A stretch of 64,000 nucleotides of DNA from Lithodes maja (GCA_037953745.1 JBAKBP010004459.1:1-64000); one strand, 5' to 3'. Shown: positions 22,201-32,481, counted from the stretch's first letter. Program-made: numbers and translations. Notes: generated by a model from the sequence alone, not told the origin.

Positions 22201-24386
22201 ACCAGGGGAGCAATTTTACATCCAAATTGTTCAAGCAAACCCTTCAGTTGCACGGTATATGTTCTGTAGTGTCGTCAGCCTACCATCCCGAGAGTCAGGG
22301 AGTCTTGGAGCGGTGGCACTCGACCCTGAAGAGTATGCTACGCTGTTACTGTGCAGAACATGACACTGATTGGGATTTGGGTCTGCCGTATGTTCTGTTC
22401 GCTGCACGTGAAGTCCCAGGAGAGAGCCTGGGGTTCAGTCCAAATCAACTAGTCTTTGGCCATAATGTGAGAGGACCTTTAAGTATGGTGAAAGAGATCT
22501 GGGAGGGCGAAGAGAAGCCGGGGTCTGTACTTAAATATATCCTTGAGAGCCGGGAGAGACTTATAGGTTGCATGGCAGCGGCAGGTAATAACTTGGTTAA
22601 TGCACAGGCGGTCATGAAGCACCAGTATGACGCCAAGGTGAAGCTTCGGGAGTTTTCGGTGGGTCAGGAGGTAATGTTGCTTTTACCTTTGCCTGGACAC
22701 CCCCTTTCTGCCAAGTTTATTGGGCCGTATGTGGTGGCTAAGAAACTGTCCGACCTTGATTATCTCGTTGCAACACCTGACCGTAGAAAAAAACATCAGT
22801 TATGTCATGTTAACCTCATGAAAGAGTATGTGAGACGCCCCTCAGAGCCTCTCACTGTCCCTGTGCTGGCCTGCAGCGGCCAGGGTGGAGAAGGAGGTGG
22901 GGACAGTCATGCTGCTGAGGAGGATAGCTGGGACTGTGTCATTTCCGCGGAACAGTGGGCGGGGAATACTGAACAAGAGGCTAGGCAAGCTGTAAGTCAC
23001 CTGCCTGAGCACCAGGGTGCTGCTGTCCTAGGCCTGTTCAGGTCATACCCCTCTGTTTTCGCCGAACACCCAGGTCTCACTACTCAGGTAACGCACGACG
23101 TGGACGTCGGTGATAATGTGCCCTTCAAGTCAGTGCCCTACCGTGTGCCCCCGGTAAAGTTGCCAGCTTTACGGGAGGAGTTAAAGTACATGGTTGAGAG
23201 AGGGATGATCACTGAAGGTTATGTGAAGTGGACATCACCCGTCACGTTGCAGCCAAAACCTGACGGCAAGGTGCGGTTCTGCATAGATTTTCGTAGGCTA
23301 AATGGCTTGACCACTACCAACCCTTACCCTTTGCCTCGAGTTGACGACAGCGTGGACAAGATAGGGAATGCAAAGTACCTTACTAAAATTGATCTTGTAA
23401 AAGGCTACTGGCAAGTACCCCTGTCGGACCGAGCTAAGCAAGTTTGTGGTTTTGTGGTAGATGGCAAGACCTACCAATGTAACGTAATGCCTTATGGGCT
23501 TAAGAACGCACCTGCCACGTTTCAGAACCTGATGAACGATATTTGTGACGAAATCCCTAACTGCACGGTCTACCTTGATGACGTGATAGTGTATGATGAC
23601 AATTTTGAAAATCACCTAAGGCACTTAGAGACCCTGTTTGGGAAGTTGCACGATGCTGGGCTGGTGGTGAACCTGAGGAAGTGCGAGTTTGTAAAGGCTA
23701 CTGTGCAGTATCTTGGCTTCGTGGTCGGGTTAGGCCGGGTGTGCCCCCCCCTGAGCAAGATACAGGCTATCAATATGTTTCCCAGGCCCACCACTAAGCG
23801 CCAGGTCATGCGGTTCCTAGGTATGATAGGCTATTAGAGGCGCTTCATCCGGGGATACTCTACTGTCTTAGCACCGTTAACTGATCTACTGTCGAAGTCA
23901 GTGAAGTTCTGTTGGGCTGCGGAGTGTCAGAGGGCTTTCGACCTAGTCAAGCACCTGCTGTGTACACATCCGATTTTGAGAGCCCCAGACTTCTCCAGGA
24001 GTTTTCAGCTGGCGACTGATGCCAGCGGTGTGGGTGCCGGGGCAGTGTTACTGCAGACTGATTCCGAGGGCTTGGAACACCCAGTGAGCTTCTTTTCTCG
24101 CAAGTTTAATTCGGCACAAAGGAATTACTCGACTATAGAGAAGGAGCTTCTTGCTATCGTTTTGTCGCTCAAACATTTCGAAGTTTATGTTCCAGCCTAC
24201 GGCCCGGTAGTGACGATTTATACGGACCATCATCCCTTGAAATTCCTAAATCAGTTTCACAATCGGAATATGCGGTTGACCAGGTGGTCCCTAATGCTCC
24301 AAGAGTATAATCTCAACATTCAGCATATTGCCGGGAGTGAGAACGTGATAGCAGATTGTCTATCAAGGGTTGATGATCCAGGATAG
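19287..24386 (+). pseudogene. Gag-protease-integrase-RT-RNase H polyprotein with one TAG
   Basis: One frame of about 1700 codons, broken only by TAG at 23835-23837, where a GYYRRF-type motif has lost its second Tyr. Residues 1-450: gag with a basic/coiled region and LLPETYRL-like capsid features. About 467: zinc knuckle CYKCQKLGHYSRECP. About 552: protease LRDTGASQTL and later DLLLGNDF. About 842: H2C2 zinc finger (HDVPVAGHLG, CATCQTTG). About 912-1010: integrase D-D-E (VVDLVGPFPP, QSDQGSNF, GVLERWHS). From about 1290: RT with KIDLVKGYWQVPLS and YLDDVIVY near 1429. After the stop: RNase H with LATDASGVGAG, STIEKELLAI, YTDHHPLKFL. Integrase precedes RT. An alternative start ATG lies at 19314. 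Confidence 0.92.
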
Positions 24387-24654
24387 TCGTGCACGGTGTG
24401 TGGGTTGAGCAGGAGTAAAATTAGGCTATCATAACGCCGTCCAAAAAGATTATAAAACAATAAAATAAACGAGAAAATTTGTTTTAGTTTTGTAAGTCTT
24501 TATTGTTGTAGCATGATGCATGCGATATTGTGTTTTATGTATAATTCACACTTCAGTGTTGTGCACCTTTTGCAATTAGTGGCAGCTGAAGGGTAGCAGG
24601 TCGGTTGGTTGCCTGTCAGATTTTGATAATGCTTCTAAGGTCGATTATCTAAAA

Positions 24655-24666
24655 TCTTGGGGGGGC
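24655..24666 (+). promoter_or_regulatory. Polypurine tract of element 1
   Basis: CTTGGGGGGGC sits directly before the 3' LTR. Element 2 has TCTTGGGGGAGG at the same place. Such a tract primes plus-strand DNA synthesis. Confidence 0.65.
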
Positions 24667-26470
24667 TGTGACGCACCCAGTGCGTAGCAACGTAACCTGA
24701 TTGTACTCCTTGGTACTCCACTGTACCGTCACGGACCGTGTACCATGCTGGCTGCTTATATTGAGTGTGACAACGTATAACTATGTTCTTTGTATCTCTG
24801 CAAAGGTCTCGTCATTTGCTAACCAGTGGTGGGTTTTGTTTTAAGCCATGTCGAGACCTTCCATTTAATATGTAGTATCAATAGAGAAGTTGATAGATGA
24901 GATGATAGGAATTCAGAGAGAGAGAGTGAGTTAGACTTCAGAGCGAGAGGGTAGCGGTGCGCCACGCTGCCGGGGGGGTGGTTGCCAGACGTATGGACCG
25001 GTTGGCAGCCCTGCGCTTATAGCTAGGTGCGACAGGGTTGGTAGTACATTGCCGCCTGCCTATGCTGTCTGGGCTGCCCATGTTGTCGTACAGCACATTG
25101 CCTGGAGGCTCGCTGTGTGCTCTATGACCAGGTTGCCTAGAACCTTTGAGATTCTAACATCCCTTGCCCTCTCTCCCAATTTCTCACGGTTGCACTCTTT
25201 CTCTCTGACGACATTACTCTCATTTCATTCTTCTCTCTATTTAAATGCATACCCTTCCCTTGAGGTCCTAAAGGAGTTTCAGCACTCACCTCTCGTATTA
25301 CTCTTAGGACAAGCATATATTTACATGTATTAGATTTAAGGGGTTAATGTGAACAGCGATCTTCTTGATGAGGATAGTTGGTGAACGTTCTACATGTTCA
25401 CGAGTTATATGCCCAGCTCATCATCCAATTTGTGACTAGACTAGTGCCATGTGTAAGAGCCCGACCATGCCCAGGAGTTGTCTGTAGAGGGGTGAGGACT
25501 TAGCCTTGATTTGCCTACCGAGCCAGGAGCGAGTGTAGTACCAGAGACTACAGCTCGCTCGTAGTGCCGGTATAGTAGAGTAACGTAATTTATCTGTCCT
25601 TGTGTTCTCTGCAGTCTTTTCCTGGGTTCTCGCTTTCGGTGCTGGGACTCGTTGTTCCTGTGACTTGGCCTGCTAGCTAGAACACATGGGGATGATGAGT
25701 GGGTTATATCTTTATTTTACTATGCATTGCAGCTCTCTTTAAGTTTATGTATGTAACACTTTACAGTACACATTACTCACACACAAGACAACACTATTAA
25801 TACTTTCATGTATCAATTAACTGCACTGTCGTTTTGCTGCTGTGTCCGGAGTTCTGTTGCGTAGGGCGCATACAGACTCAGAGGGGAGACAGAGTGAGAG
25901 AAGCGAAGTAGCCTATGCGGTAGTAGGCTACCGGCGCAGTACTGTTGCCTGCAACCTTTTAGTTATTCCAAGTATAGATTCATTCTTATAATAAGTGACT
26001 ACTGTTTATGTTCCTTCCATGTGTATTATTAGGTATCTACTGGATCATGAACATCTTGTATGCTACATGCTAGTGCATGTTAGTAGGGGACAGTTATTCT
26101 AGTGCACGCGCTTTCAAGTAGGCGTGTACATTTGTCATTTAGCATTTCACTGTCATACCTTTAGCCTGCTTCTATTCTACATTATTAGAGGCTTAATATT
26201 AACGTAGTTTCTTGAGTATTGCATTTCTTTAGTCATAACGTAACCTATAAATGTCTGAGGGAGTTTAGCCTCATAGCCTACCCCTGTTGTACACTTTCGC
26301 CGAGTTAAGGTACCTCGTTACCATAGACGATAACTCTGTAGGGCGTTGGTGCTTTTGTTGTCTGGAGCATATAGTATTTGGGACTGGAATCGAGCGTGTC
26401 GTTGTCACATAAGCCATTTCTGTCCTACGATCAAGAATCCCGAATATGTATTGCCGATCCAGCCGTAACA
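24667..26470 (+). repeat. 3' LTR of element 1
   Basis: 1804 bp, the same length as the 5' LTR, with about two substitutions seen. It is followed by the ATAT target duplicate and then by the right part of the interrupted piggyBac-type element, which includes an A-run at 26513-26531. Confidence 0.92.
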
Positions 26471-27368
26471 ATATGCGCCTATTTTACCTTCACTATGAAG
26501 ATAGCAACCTGTAAAAAAAAAAAAAAAAAAAATGGGAATAATGTTTGTATGCTCAAAATTGCGGATAAACATGGAGCGGCCCATTCATGAATTGTGGAGC
26601 AAAGTGAGGCAACCCCTCCCTTCGCGAGGCCTCAAGCTTGACTGACTCATTCACCCACACCCTACCTCTGCCAACACACTCGCTAGGCACATATCCACAG
26701 CCTGCAACCAGTTTGCTAATGTTAGCACGAAAATATACCAACGAATTAGGGAATAACAGGGAAAATAGGTGATAATTGAAGGGGGGAGGGGAAAGGGGGG
26801 AAGGGGATGTGGAGGAGTGATATGAAGTATAGAGGAAAAGAAAAAGATAAATGTTTTAAGTGCTACTGGGCCTTTTAAAATGTTTTTTTTTAGGCCTTCC
26901 CTCTTAAGAGCTTTGCCGCCGTCGCCCAGTAAAACCTCTTAAGAGCTTTCTTGCCGTTCCCGGGTTAAGGAGGTAGGCTCAGATTGGCTGGCAGATTTGA
27001 GGTCTCATTTAGTGGTTTGGAACTCGTCCGAGCTTGGGGGATATTTACCAAAAATTAGCATGGATATTTTTTGCTCTATTTATATGATGGATTACTCTCA
27101 ACATATTATGGGACAGAGTAGATTTGTTAATTAGTATGAATTAATAATATAACAGGTCATCAATGTCGCCAGCCTCCATTGGACACCAAATGTCGGTATG
27201 TCTGGGTTGTCCAGGCTCTACTTACTATAGGATTTCTAATAAGGAATGGTGACAAATGGTCAGTTCAACAAAAATGAAGCTACAATTCAAAACATTTCGA
27301 ATCCAGATGATATAATTATATCATAAATAGATCACACTGCATGTTGCATGGATATTATATTAATAATC

Positions 27369-27603
27369 TTAACCCTTTCACGTTTTTATGACGCAGAGGT
27401 TGCCAGATTAGCAATAATAAATAAAGTTCTCTCACTCTTATAACTACCTCTCCAAAATTAGTTTTCTTCCCACAGCTAACTCAAAGACAACTGCAGAGGT
27501 TGAGGTAACTAAACTAAAGGTTTCTAAATACCCCTGATGGTAACACAGGCTTTAAAATATCCCTAATAGGCTCAAAATTGCGTCAAGAACGTGAAAGGGT
27601 TAA
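27369..27603. mobile_element. 235-bp piggyBac-type MITE
   Basis: TTAA at 27369-27372 and 27600-27603 flank a 227-bp interior with inverted termini. The left is CCCTTTCACGTTTTTATGACG and the right, read inward, is CCCTTTCACGTTCTTGACGCA. There is no coding capacity. TTAA duplication with CCCTTT ends is the piggyBac rule. It lies 36 bp downstream of cadherin exon G's donor. Confidence 0.85.
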
Positions 27604-27639
27604 AAGTTCATTAACATAAAACTTTCATAAAATTCTAAC

Positions 27640-27828
27640 CCTGTTTTAGAGTTGTAGATTTAGGAACACTCTTGAGTCTGTTAAATAATGTGTGGTGAAG
27701 TTGGTCCCCTTGTAGGATGGTTTCCCCTTCAAGACTGGAAGCCTCTTCTGCCGCCTTGTGGTCACCCGTTTGTACCCGGGTGAACCACTGTTGTCGTAGC
27801 CTTACACAGATCACCACACCTCCCAACA
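27640..27828 (-). CDS. CadN: Cadherin exon G: second half of membrane helix and juxtamembrane tail
   Basis: After acceptor CATGTCAG the exon encodes VLGGVVICVRLRQQWFTR, then GDHKAAEEASSLEGETILQG and LHHTLFNRLKSVPKS. It ends at donor CAGG|GTTAGA. The first residues complete the membrane helix begun in exon F; the Arg-rich stop-transfer follows immediately. Phase 1 in and out (189 bp). The juxtamembrane part is short. I do not see the acidic, Gly-rich core that classical cadherins use to bind p120-catenin, so either that motif is lost or an extra exon sits in the 12-kb intron to exon H. Confidence 0.85.
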
Positions 27829-28643
27829 CTGACATGAATTTGGAGAATTAGCTAAAGTATAGCTATGCAGTGAAGTGACTAAAGTGTTTCAATAAAATAT
27901 ACAATATTGACAATTCTGTTTGATTAATGCTTACCTAGTAAGTATATTTCAGAATGGAAGCTGGTGAGAATAGGGTAGGACTAAATAATAGGGAAGTGTA
28001 TGAGTCTTTTGGAATGGAAGAGCAAGCTTTGGGCATTGCATGCATGTGGAGTGGTTGAGTGGATAAAGAGAAGTACTTTGAGGTTTAGAGAATGGATGAA
28101 CACAGAATGCCAAGAAAGATGCATGGAAATCAGGTGAATGGAGCAGCTGGTAGTAGAAGACCACCTGGTTATGGCATGGGAGTAGAAAGTGAAATTATAT
28201 ATTGAGGAAAATCTTTCATGTTGTGGAAGGGGCATTATGGCACGGGAAAAGGAAGCATTTTTGGACAAAGTAGCCTGGAGGTGTTTGTGGCCATCCTTTA
28301 TCGGGGGCTTCCAGGAGGAAGCAAGGCATCGGAGATGAAAATGATGAATGTATAGTATAAAAACAGAATATTACCAAGATAATGTACACAATTTTTGACA
28401 ATGACAAGGACATGACCTCGAAGATAGTAATTGGAGTACAGTAATTGGAACATATACACAAATTTGAACATTCTTTTGTCAGATCTCAACAACATTTGTA
28501 CATGGGTTAATGGTCTCTGAGCAAAAACATTTTAAACTTTTGTGGAGTTGATCCTCTTTAGCTCTTTGAAAAAGCCATGCCATCTAAACTATAAATATAA
28601 GTGGTTAAGGCAGACAAATTTCATAGTGTAGTTACACAAGAGA

Positions 28644-28777
28644 GTGATAGCCAGTGGTGCTGTAAGAGGGTGGGCTGCGGTAGAGAGGTAGTTACCGTAC
28701 CTAAGATAGTAATGGCTAGTGTTAGTGCAGTGATGGCCAGTGGTGCTGTAAGAGGGTGAGCTGCAGTAGATAGGTCC
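28644..28777. repeat. 86-bp partial tandem duplication around the membrane exon donor
   Basis: GTGAT(A/G)GCCAGTGGTGCTG and the following about 28 bp occur at 28644 and again at 28730, offset by 86 bp. The second copy is in exon F and codes for HPLTAPLAIT. The first lies in the intron beyond the donor. The copies differ at a handful of positions. Confidence 0.75.
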
Positions 28778-28933
28778 AGCCACTGACAGTAGTCTCCCAC
28801 ATAACCTGGACCACACACACACTGGAAGCCAGGCTGTAGGTTGTGGCAAGAACCTCCATGCAAACATGGCTGCCACAAACACTCGTCTACATCCTGGCAA
28901 GAGTCACCCACCAATTGCCTTCCCGCACCACAG
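28701..28933 (-). CDS. CadN: Cadherin exon F: membrane-proximal EGF and first half of membrane helix
   Basis: Acceptor CTGTTTTAG and donor TTAG|GTACGG delimit 233 bp, joining exon E in phase 2 and exon G in phase 1. It encodes CGAGRQLVGDSC, then the calcium-binding-EGF type DVDECLWQPCLHGGSC and CVCGPGYVGDYC, a short stalk, and LTAPLAITALTLAITIL, the start of a single membrane helix. The two-part EGF block directly before the membrane is the arrangement of arthropod N-cadherin. Codon phases on both sides fit exactly, which supports the splice sites. Confidence 0.9.
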
Positions 28934-29029
28934 CTAAAACAGAAAATAAGTATTACAAAGTTAATTCTGAACCTTCAGGTTGGTCCAGGGAAATTACTGG
29001 CTACAATTGGCTTAGATATCCTTAAGGCC

Positions 29030-29145
29030 TGCCCACACTAGTGTTTTATGTCCAGGAAACACAGACACTGATTACTGAACTGCCAAAACCCAACACAAAG
29101 TCTGTGTCCGTGTCCATTGTTTCCTGGACATTTGATCGTTCGCTC
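29030..29145. repeat. Short inverted repeat, MITE-like
   Basis: GTCCAGGAAACACAGACAC near 29050 pairs with GTGTCCATTGTTTCCTGGAC near 29111, giving an imperfect hairpin of about 80 bp. The left flank GCCTGCCCACACTAG resembles ends of small DNA elements. No target duplication is clear. Confidence 0.45.
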
Positions 29146-29229
29146 ATGGGTGATAAGGCAGACAGTGTTTGATGAGTTGTCCTTAGTGATTGCTTATCTT
29201 AGTGATAGTAAAGAAGCAAGAGAGTCAGA

Positions 29230-29955
29230 GCTCATAAGGGGGAGGGTGCCTTTTCTCGGATTCTTTTTCAGTCTCAATCTGGTCGTATCTATATTTGAAC
29301 ACATTGATGCTTGTACTACTTAGGTTACTACCTTTTCACTTTTTCAGTGAGACTATTTCATATATTTATGATTCTTGAGTTGACAAACTTGTTCCGTTTA
29401 GAGGTTCTGTGAAATGGTTTTATCAGCTTCGGACTGTGTTCAGGTGTCGACCTCTGAGAGCTAAGTGAAGGAAGTTCTTATCAGTAACCTTGTCGATGCC
29501 CTTCAGGATTTTAAAGGTTTCAATCATGGCTCCCCTAATACTGCATTCTTTAAGTGTAGTGAGACCCAGCTGAGTTAATCTCTGTTCATAAAATTATGTA
29601 AGCTTCGTCCGCTATGGATCTAGTTTTTTGCCTCTTTGCTGTACTTGTTCCGGTCTCATTATGTTGCAAATATGGTATTATGATGATCACGCCTGGATGC
29701 AGTACTTAAGGCGTGGCCTGACCAGGAACTTACAAAGTGAGCAAAATAGTTAACTGAATCTAGGTAAGTCCACCATTGAGTTGGCACTAGCTACTGCCTT
29801 GGTAACCTGTCTTGAAGGCTTTATATCTTTGGTGATGAAGACCCCAAAATCCTTTTCCTTTTCTGCCATTGGTCCTAGGTAGTATTCATAAACTGGGTTA
29901 ATCCTACCGATATGCTTGACCTTACATTTGTCTTCATTAAATTGAAGTAACCATG
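29230..29955 (-). pseudogene. Degenerate CR1-like LINE RT C-terminal fragment
   Basis: Read on the minus strand from 29955 down, frames with several stops give FNEDKCKVKHIGR, KPSRQVTKAVASANSM, LVRPRLKYCIQA and later FKILKGIDKVTDKNF. These are the order of the RT thumb and C-terminal region in CR1-type LINEs. Stops and shifts occur about every 60 bases, so this is an old copy. It lies in the cadherin intron between exons E and F. Confidence 0.6.
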
Positions 29956-30539
29956 TCTGGCTCCACTCCTACTCACCCGCCGGCTTTAGCATCGCCAACA
30001 GCTCCGCATCGCCACTGAGAAAACTCGATCATAATTTGAGTATTTCATATCCCAATTTCCTTTATTCATTGCATGAACAGTAGTTAAGTGCTTGTTTAAC
30101 CTCCACATAGTTCTGTAGTTGCCGTGCATGTTATTTTATTGCTTTTCTGACTGATAAACATTGTTGTTTACATTTGTTATCCTAGCTTGTAGCAGACGAC
30201 GCACACGCACCTCTAATCGACCTAGCTTTGTATTTTCTTATTAACTCTAGTAGTTATCGTATTCAGTATCCTACTGTAGCTATATATATCTGTAATTTTA
30301 GTTGTTGCTTGCATGATCTTGTACTGTAGTAACCTTTGACTGATAACTTTGTTTATCTAAATATAATCCTGCTTGACTAGCCTACAGTGACACCAGCGCC
30401 ATCTGTTGATACAGTATATTAACCCCTTGTGTGCAGTTACACTTTATTTTTATATAATCTCTATTTGGTGAATTGTATATTTAGTTACATATTCTATTAT
30501 ATATATATATATATATATATTTGTTTTGCTTTTTTAGTT

Positions 30540-31250
30540 AGGTTATCACCCCTGGTAGCCTACTTCTGCATATTTCATACTTTTTTGTTTTTGGTTATTT
30601 TTGTTTTAGGTTAGTCTAGGCTATCATCCCTGGTGGCCTATTTCTGCGTACGGTACTTCAATTTTTAAATTTTCAGTTAGGCTATCACCGCTGGTGGCCT
30701 ATTTCTGCGTACCGGTATTTCATAATTTTTGTTTTCGGTTAGTCTAGGCTATCATCCCTGGTGGCCTATTTCTGCGTACTTCAATTTTTAAATTTTCAGT
30801 TAGGCTATCACCACTGGTGGCCTATTTCTGCGTATCAGTATTTCATAATTTTTGTTTTCGGTTAGTCTAGGCTATCACCGCTGGTGGCCTATTTCTGCGT
30901 ACCGGTATTTCATAATTTTTGTTTTCGGTTATTTTTGTTTTCGGTTAGTCTAGGCTATCATCCCTGGTGGCCTATTTCTGCGTACTTCAATTTTTAAATT
31001 TTCAGTTAAGCTATCACCGCTGGTGGCCTATTTCTGCCTACCGGTAGTTCATAATTTTTGTTTTCGGTTAGGATAGGCTATAACCCCTGGTGGCCTATTT
31101 CTGTTTAAATAAACATAAAATTGTTTTCGGTTCGGCTATCACTGCGTATTCAAATTTAATTTTGTTTTGTTTTAATTTTTGGTTAGGCTATCACCGCTGA
31201 TAACCTATTTGTGTGTATTTCAACATTTTTGTTTTCGGTTAGGCCTATTT
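30540..31250 (+). repeat. 5' UTR tandem repeats of the CR1 LINE
   Basis: About nine imperfect units share GGCTATCA(C/T)C(G/C)CTGG then GGCCTATTTCTGCGTA. Linkers alternate between TTTCATAATTTTTGTTTTCG and ACTTCAATTTTTAAATTTTC, making a two-part higher-order unit of about 120 bp. Tandem 5' units in LINEs can act as promoter monomers; that role is inferred. Confidence 0.8.
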
Positions 31251-31353
31251 AAGTAAGTGAAGCGACCTGAAGGGAGTGAAGTGTTTATAAAGTGAGTTTA
31301 GTGTTTTTAAAGTGAGTTAAGTGTTTTTAAGTGAGTGAAGTGAACTGAAGAAA

Positions 31354-32481
31354 GTGATAGTCACCATGCCTCGTGCCTGTACGAACTGCGCCGGTAGGTT
31401 TGGTGCTTCCATGTTTGCTCCTGCCGATCCACAAGTCTGCCGACTCTGCCAGCAACGAGAGGATTTGACAGCAAAATTGGATGAAGCCCTCAACAAGATC
31501 AACGCCCTCACCAGGAAGCTGGAATCACTCCAAGAGTTTGTAACACTCAACGTTGGAGTATCACTAACGCAAATTGTTTCAACTCCAGCATCCACCACCG
31601 CCCCAACGTCATCTGCCAACAATCCAACACCTGCAGTAGACACTGCAGCAGATGATTCTGACGAACCTGAGCCGACATCAAACCAGGACAGCCGCCCTGT
31701 TCACCTTTGTCTCTCCCCCACTCCTCGTGCAAGAAGCCTGCTAGCACGAACAGTACCAACCCCTCGCCCCCGTTCTAACCACTCCTCTCCCCGACCTGTA
31801 CGTAGAGTCCCGCCACCACAGGTTTCCGGATTTACACCAGTGAGGAACGGTGCACGGCCAACGCAGAAAAGGTCTCATCTACCAGTCACAATGTCAAACA
31901 GATTTGAGATATTGGTAGAGATGGAAGACGAACCAGAAGAGACCAGGCTCGTTGGGGATTCCATCCTACGAGGACAGGTCGAAGAGTTCTGCGACAGAGT
32001 CCCAATTCAACGAAAAAGATTTTGCATCCCAGGAGCTGGACTGGACGACATTGTGGAAGCCTTCGAAGATACCACAAAGGATGCAAATGAAAATACCCTT
32101 TTTGTCATCCATGCTGGTTCAAATGACGTCATGCGCACCAGATCCGAAGAGTTGATGGAGAAATATCGCAAGATGATCCAGCACTACAAAAACAAGTCAA
32201 GGAATATCATCATCTCAGGCATTCTCCCCAAGATCGACGCACCTGACAAATTCTACGACAAGGCCTTCAGCACAAATAGCCGACTAAAACATTTGTGTCT
32301 GAGGGAAGAAGTTGAATTCATCAACCTCTGGGACAACTTCTACAACCAGCCTACTCTGTTCCGCAAGGATGGCACTCATCTAAACCCTGTGGGTTCAGCA
32401 CGCATGGGTCGTCTCCTACACGAAGCAGTCTGCAGCCATGGATCAAAAAACGCCATCCGAGAAGAAGCAGCAGTGACATAA
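31354..32481 (+). CDS. LINE ORF1 protein with zinc-binding N-terminus and SGNH esterase-like domain
   Basis: 375 residues. Residues 7-32 have CTNC...CRLC, a probable zinc-binding module, followed by a coiled-coil-like stretch (REDLTAKLDEALNKINALTR). A Pro/Ser/Thr-rich linker leads to a C-terminal domain with the SGNH hydrolase blocks GDSI (about 200), HAGSND (about 254) and DGTHLNPVG (about 340). ORF1 proteins of CR1 elements are known to carry esterase-type domains and act as nucleic-acid chaperones in the RNP. The three catalytic blocks look intact. The start ATG follows a run of GTGAAGTG-like repeats. Confidence 0.88.
   Translation: MIVTMPRACTNCAGRFGASMFAPADPQVCRLCQQREDLTAKLDEALNKINALTRKLESLQEFVTLNVGVSLTQIVSTPASTTAPTSSANNPTPAVDTAADDSDEPEPTSNQDSRPVHLCLSPTPRARSLLARTVPTPRPRSNHSSPRPVRRVPPPQVSGFTPVRNGARPTQKRSHLPVTMSNRFEILVEMEDEPEETRLVGDSILRGQVEEFCDRVPIQRKRFCIPGAGLDDIVEAFEDTTKDANENTLFVIHAGSNDVMRTRSEELMEKYRKMIQHYKNKSRNIIISGILPKIDAPDKFYDKAFSTNSRLKHLCLREEVEFINLWDNFYNQPTLFRKDGTHLNPVGSARMGRLLHEAVCSHGSKNAIREEAAVT

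Larger units (their letters stand above)
17240..26470 (+). mobile_element. GMR1-like Ty3/gypsy LTR retrotransposon (element 1)
   Basis: Two 1804-bp LTRs (17240-19043 and 24667-26470) flank a 5.6-kb interior. Both begin TGTGACGCACCC and end GCCGTAACA. They differ at only about two positions that I saw (near 18062/25491 and 18418/25839). A 4-bp target duplication ATAT lies at 17236-17239 and 26471-26474. The interior codes gag, protease, integrase, RT and RNase H in that order. Integrase before RT with gypsy-type sequences is the arrangement described for GMR1 elements. There is no env. Near-identical LTRs indicate recent insertion. Confidence 0.93.
17120..26968. mobile_element. piggyBac-type non-autonomous element interrupted by an LTR retrotransposon
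   Basis: The left end TTAACCCAGTAAGCGCGAGC starts at 17120. The right end, read inward from TTAA at 26965-26968, is TTAACCCGGGAACGGCAAG. Removing the LTR element (17240-26470 plus one ATAT target copy) leaves about 610 bp. The right end carries twin CTCTTAAGAG boxes at 26901-26910 and 26936-26945, as at the autonomous piggyBac end at 11058. The left-right similarity is moderate, so the pairing is inferred. No transposase remains. Confidence 0.55.

Noticed and set aside
17240..26470. Endogenous retrovirus with env
   Set aside because: Only 280 bp separate the RNase H end from the 3' LTR; there is no envelope-like ORF.
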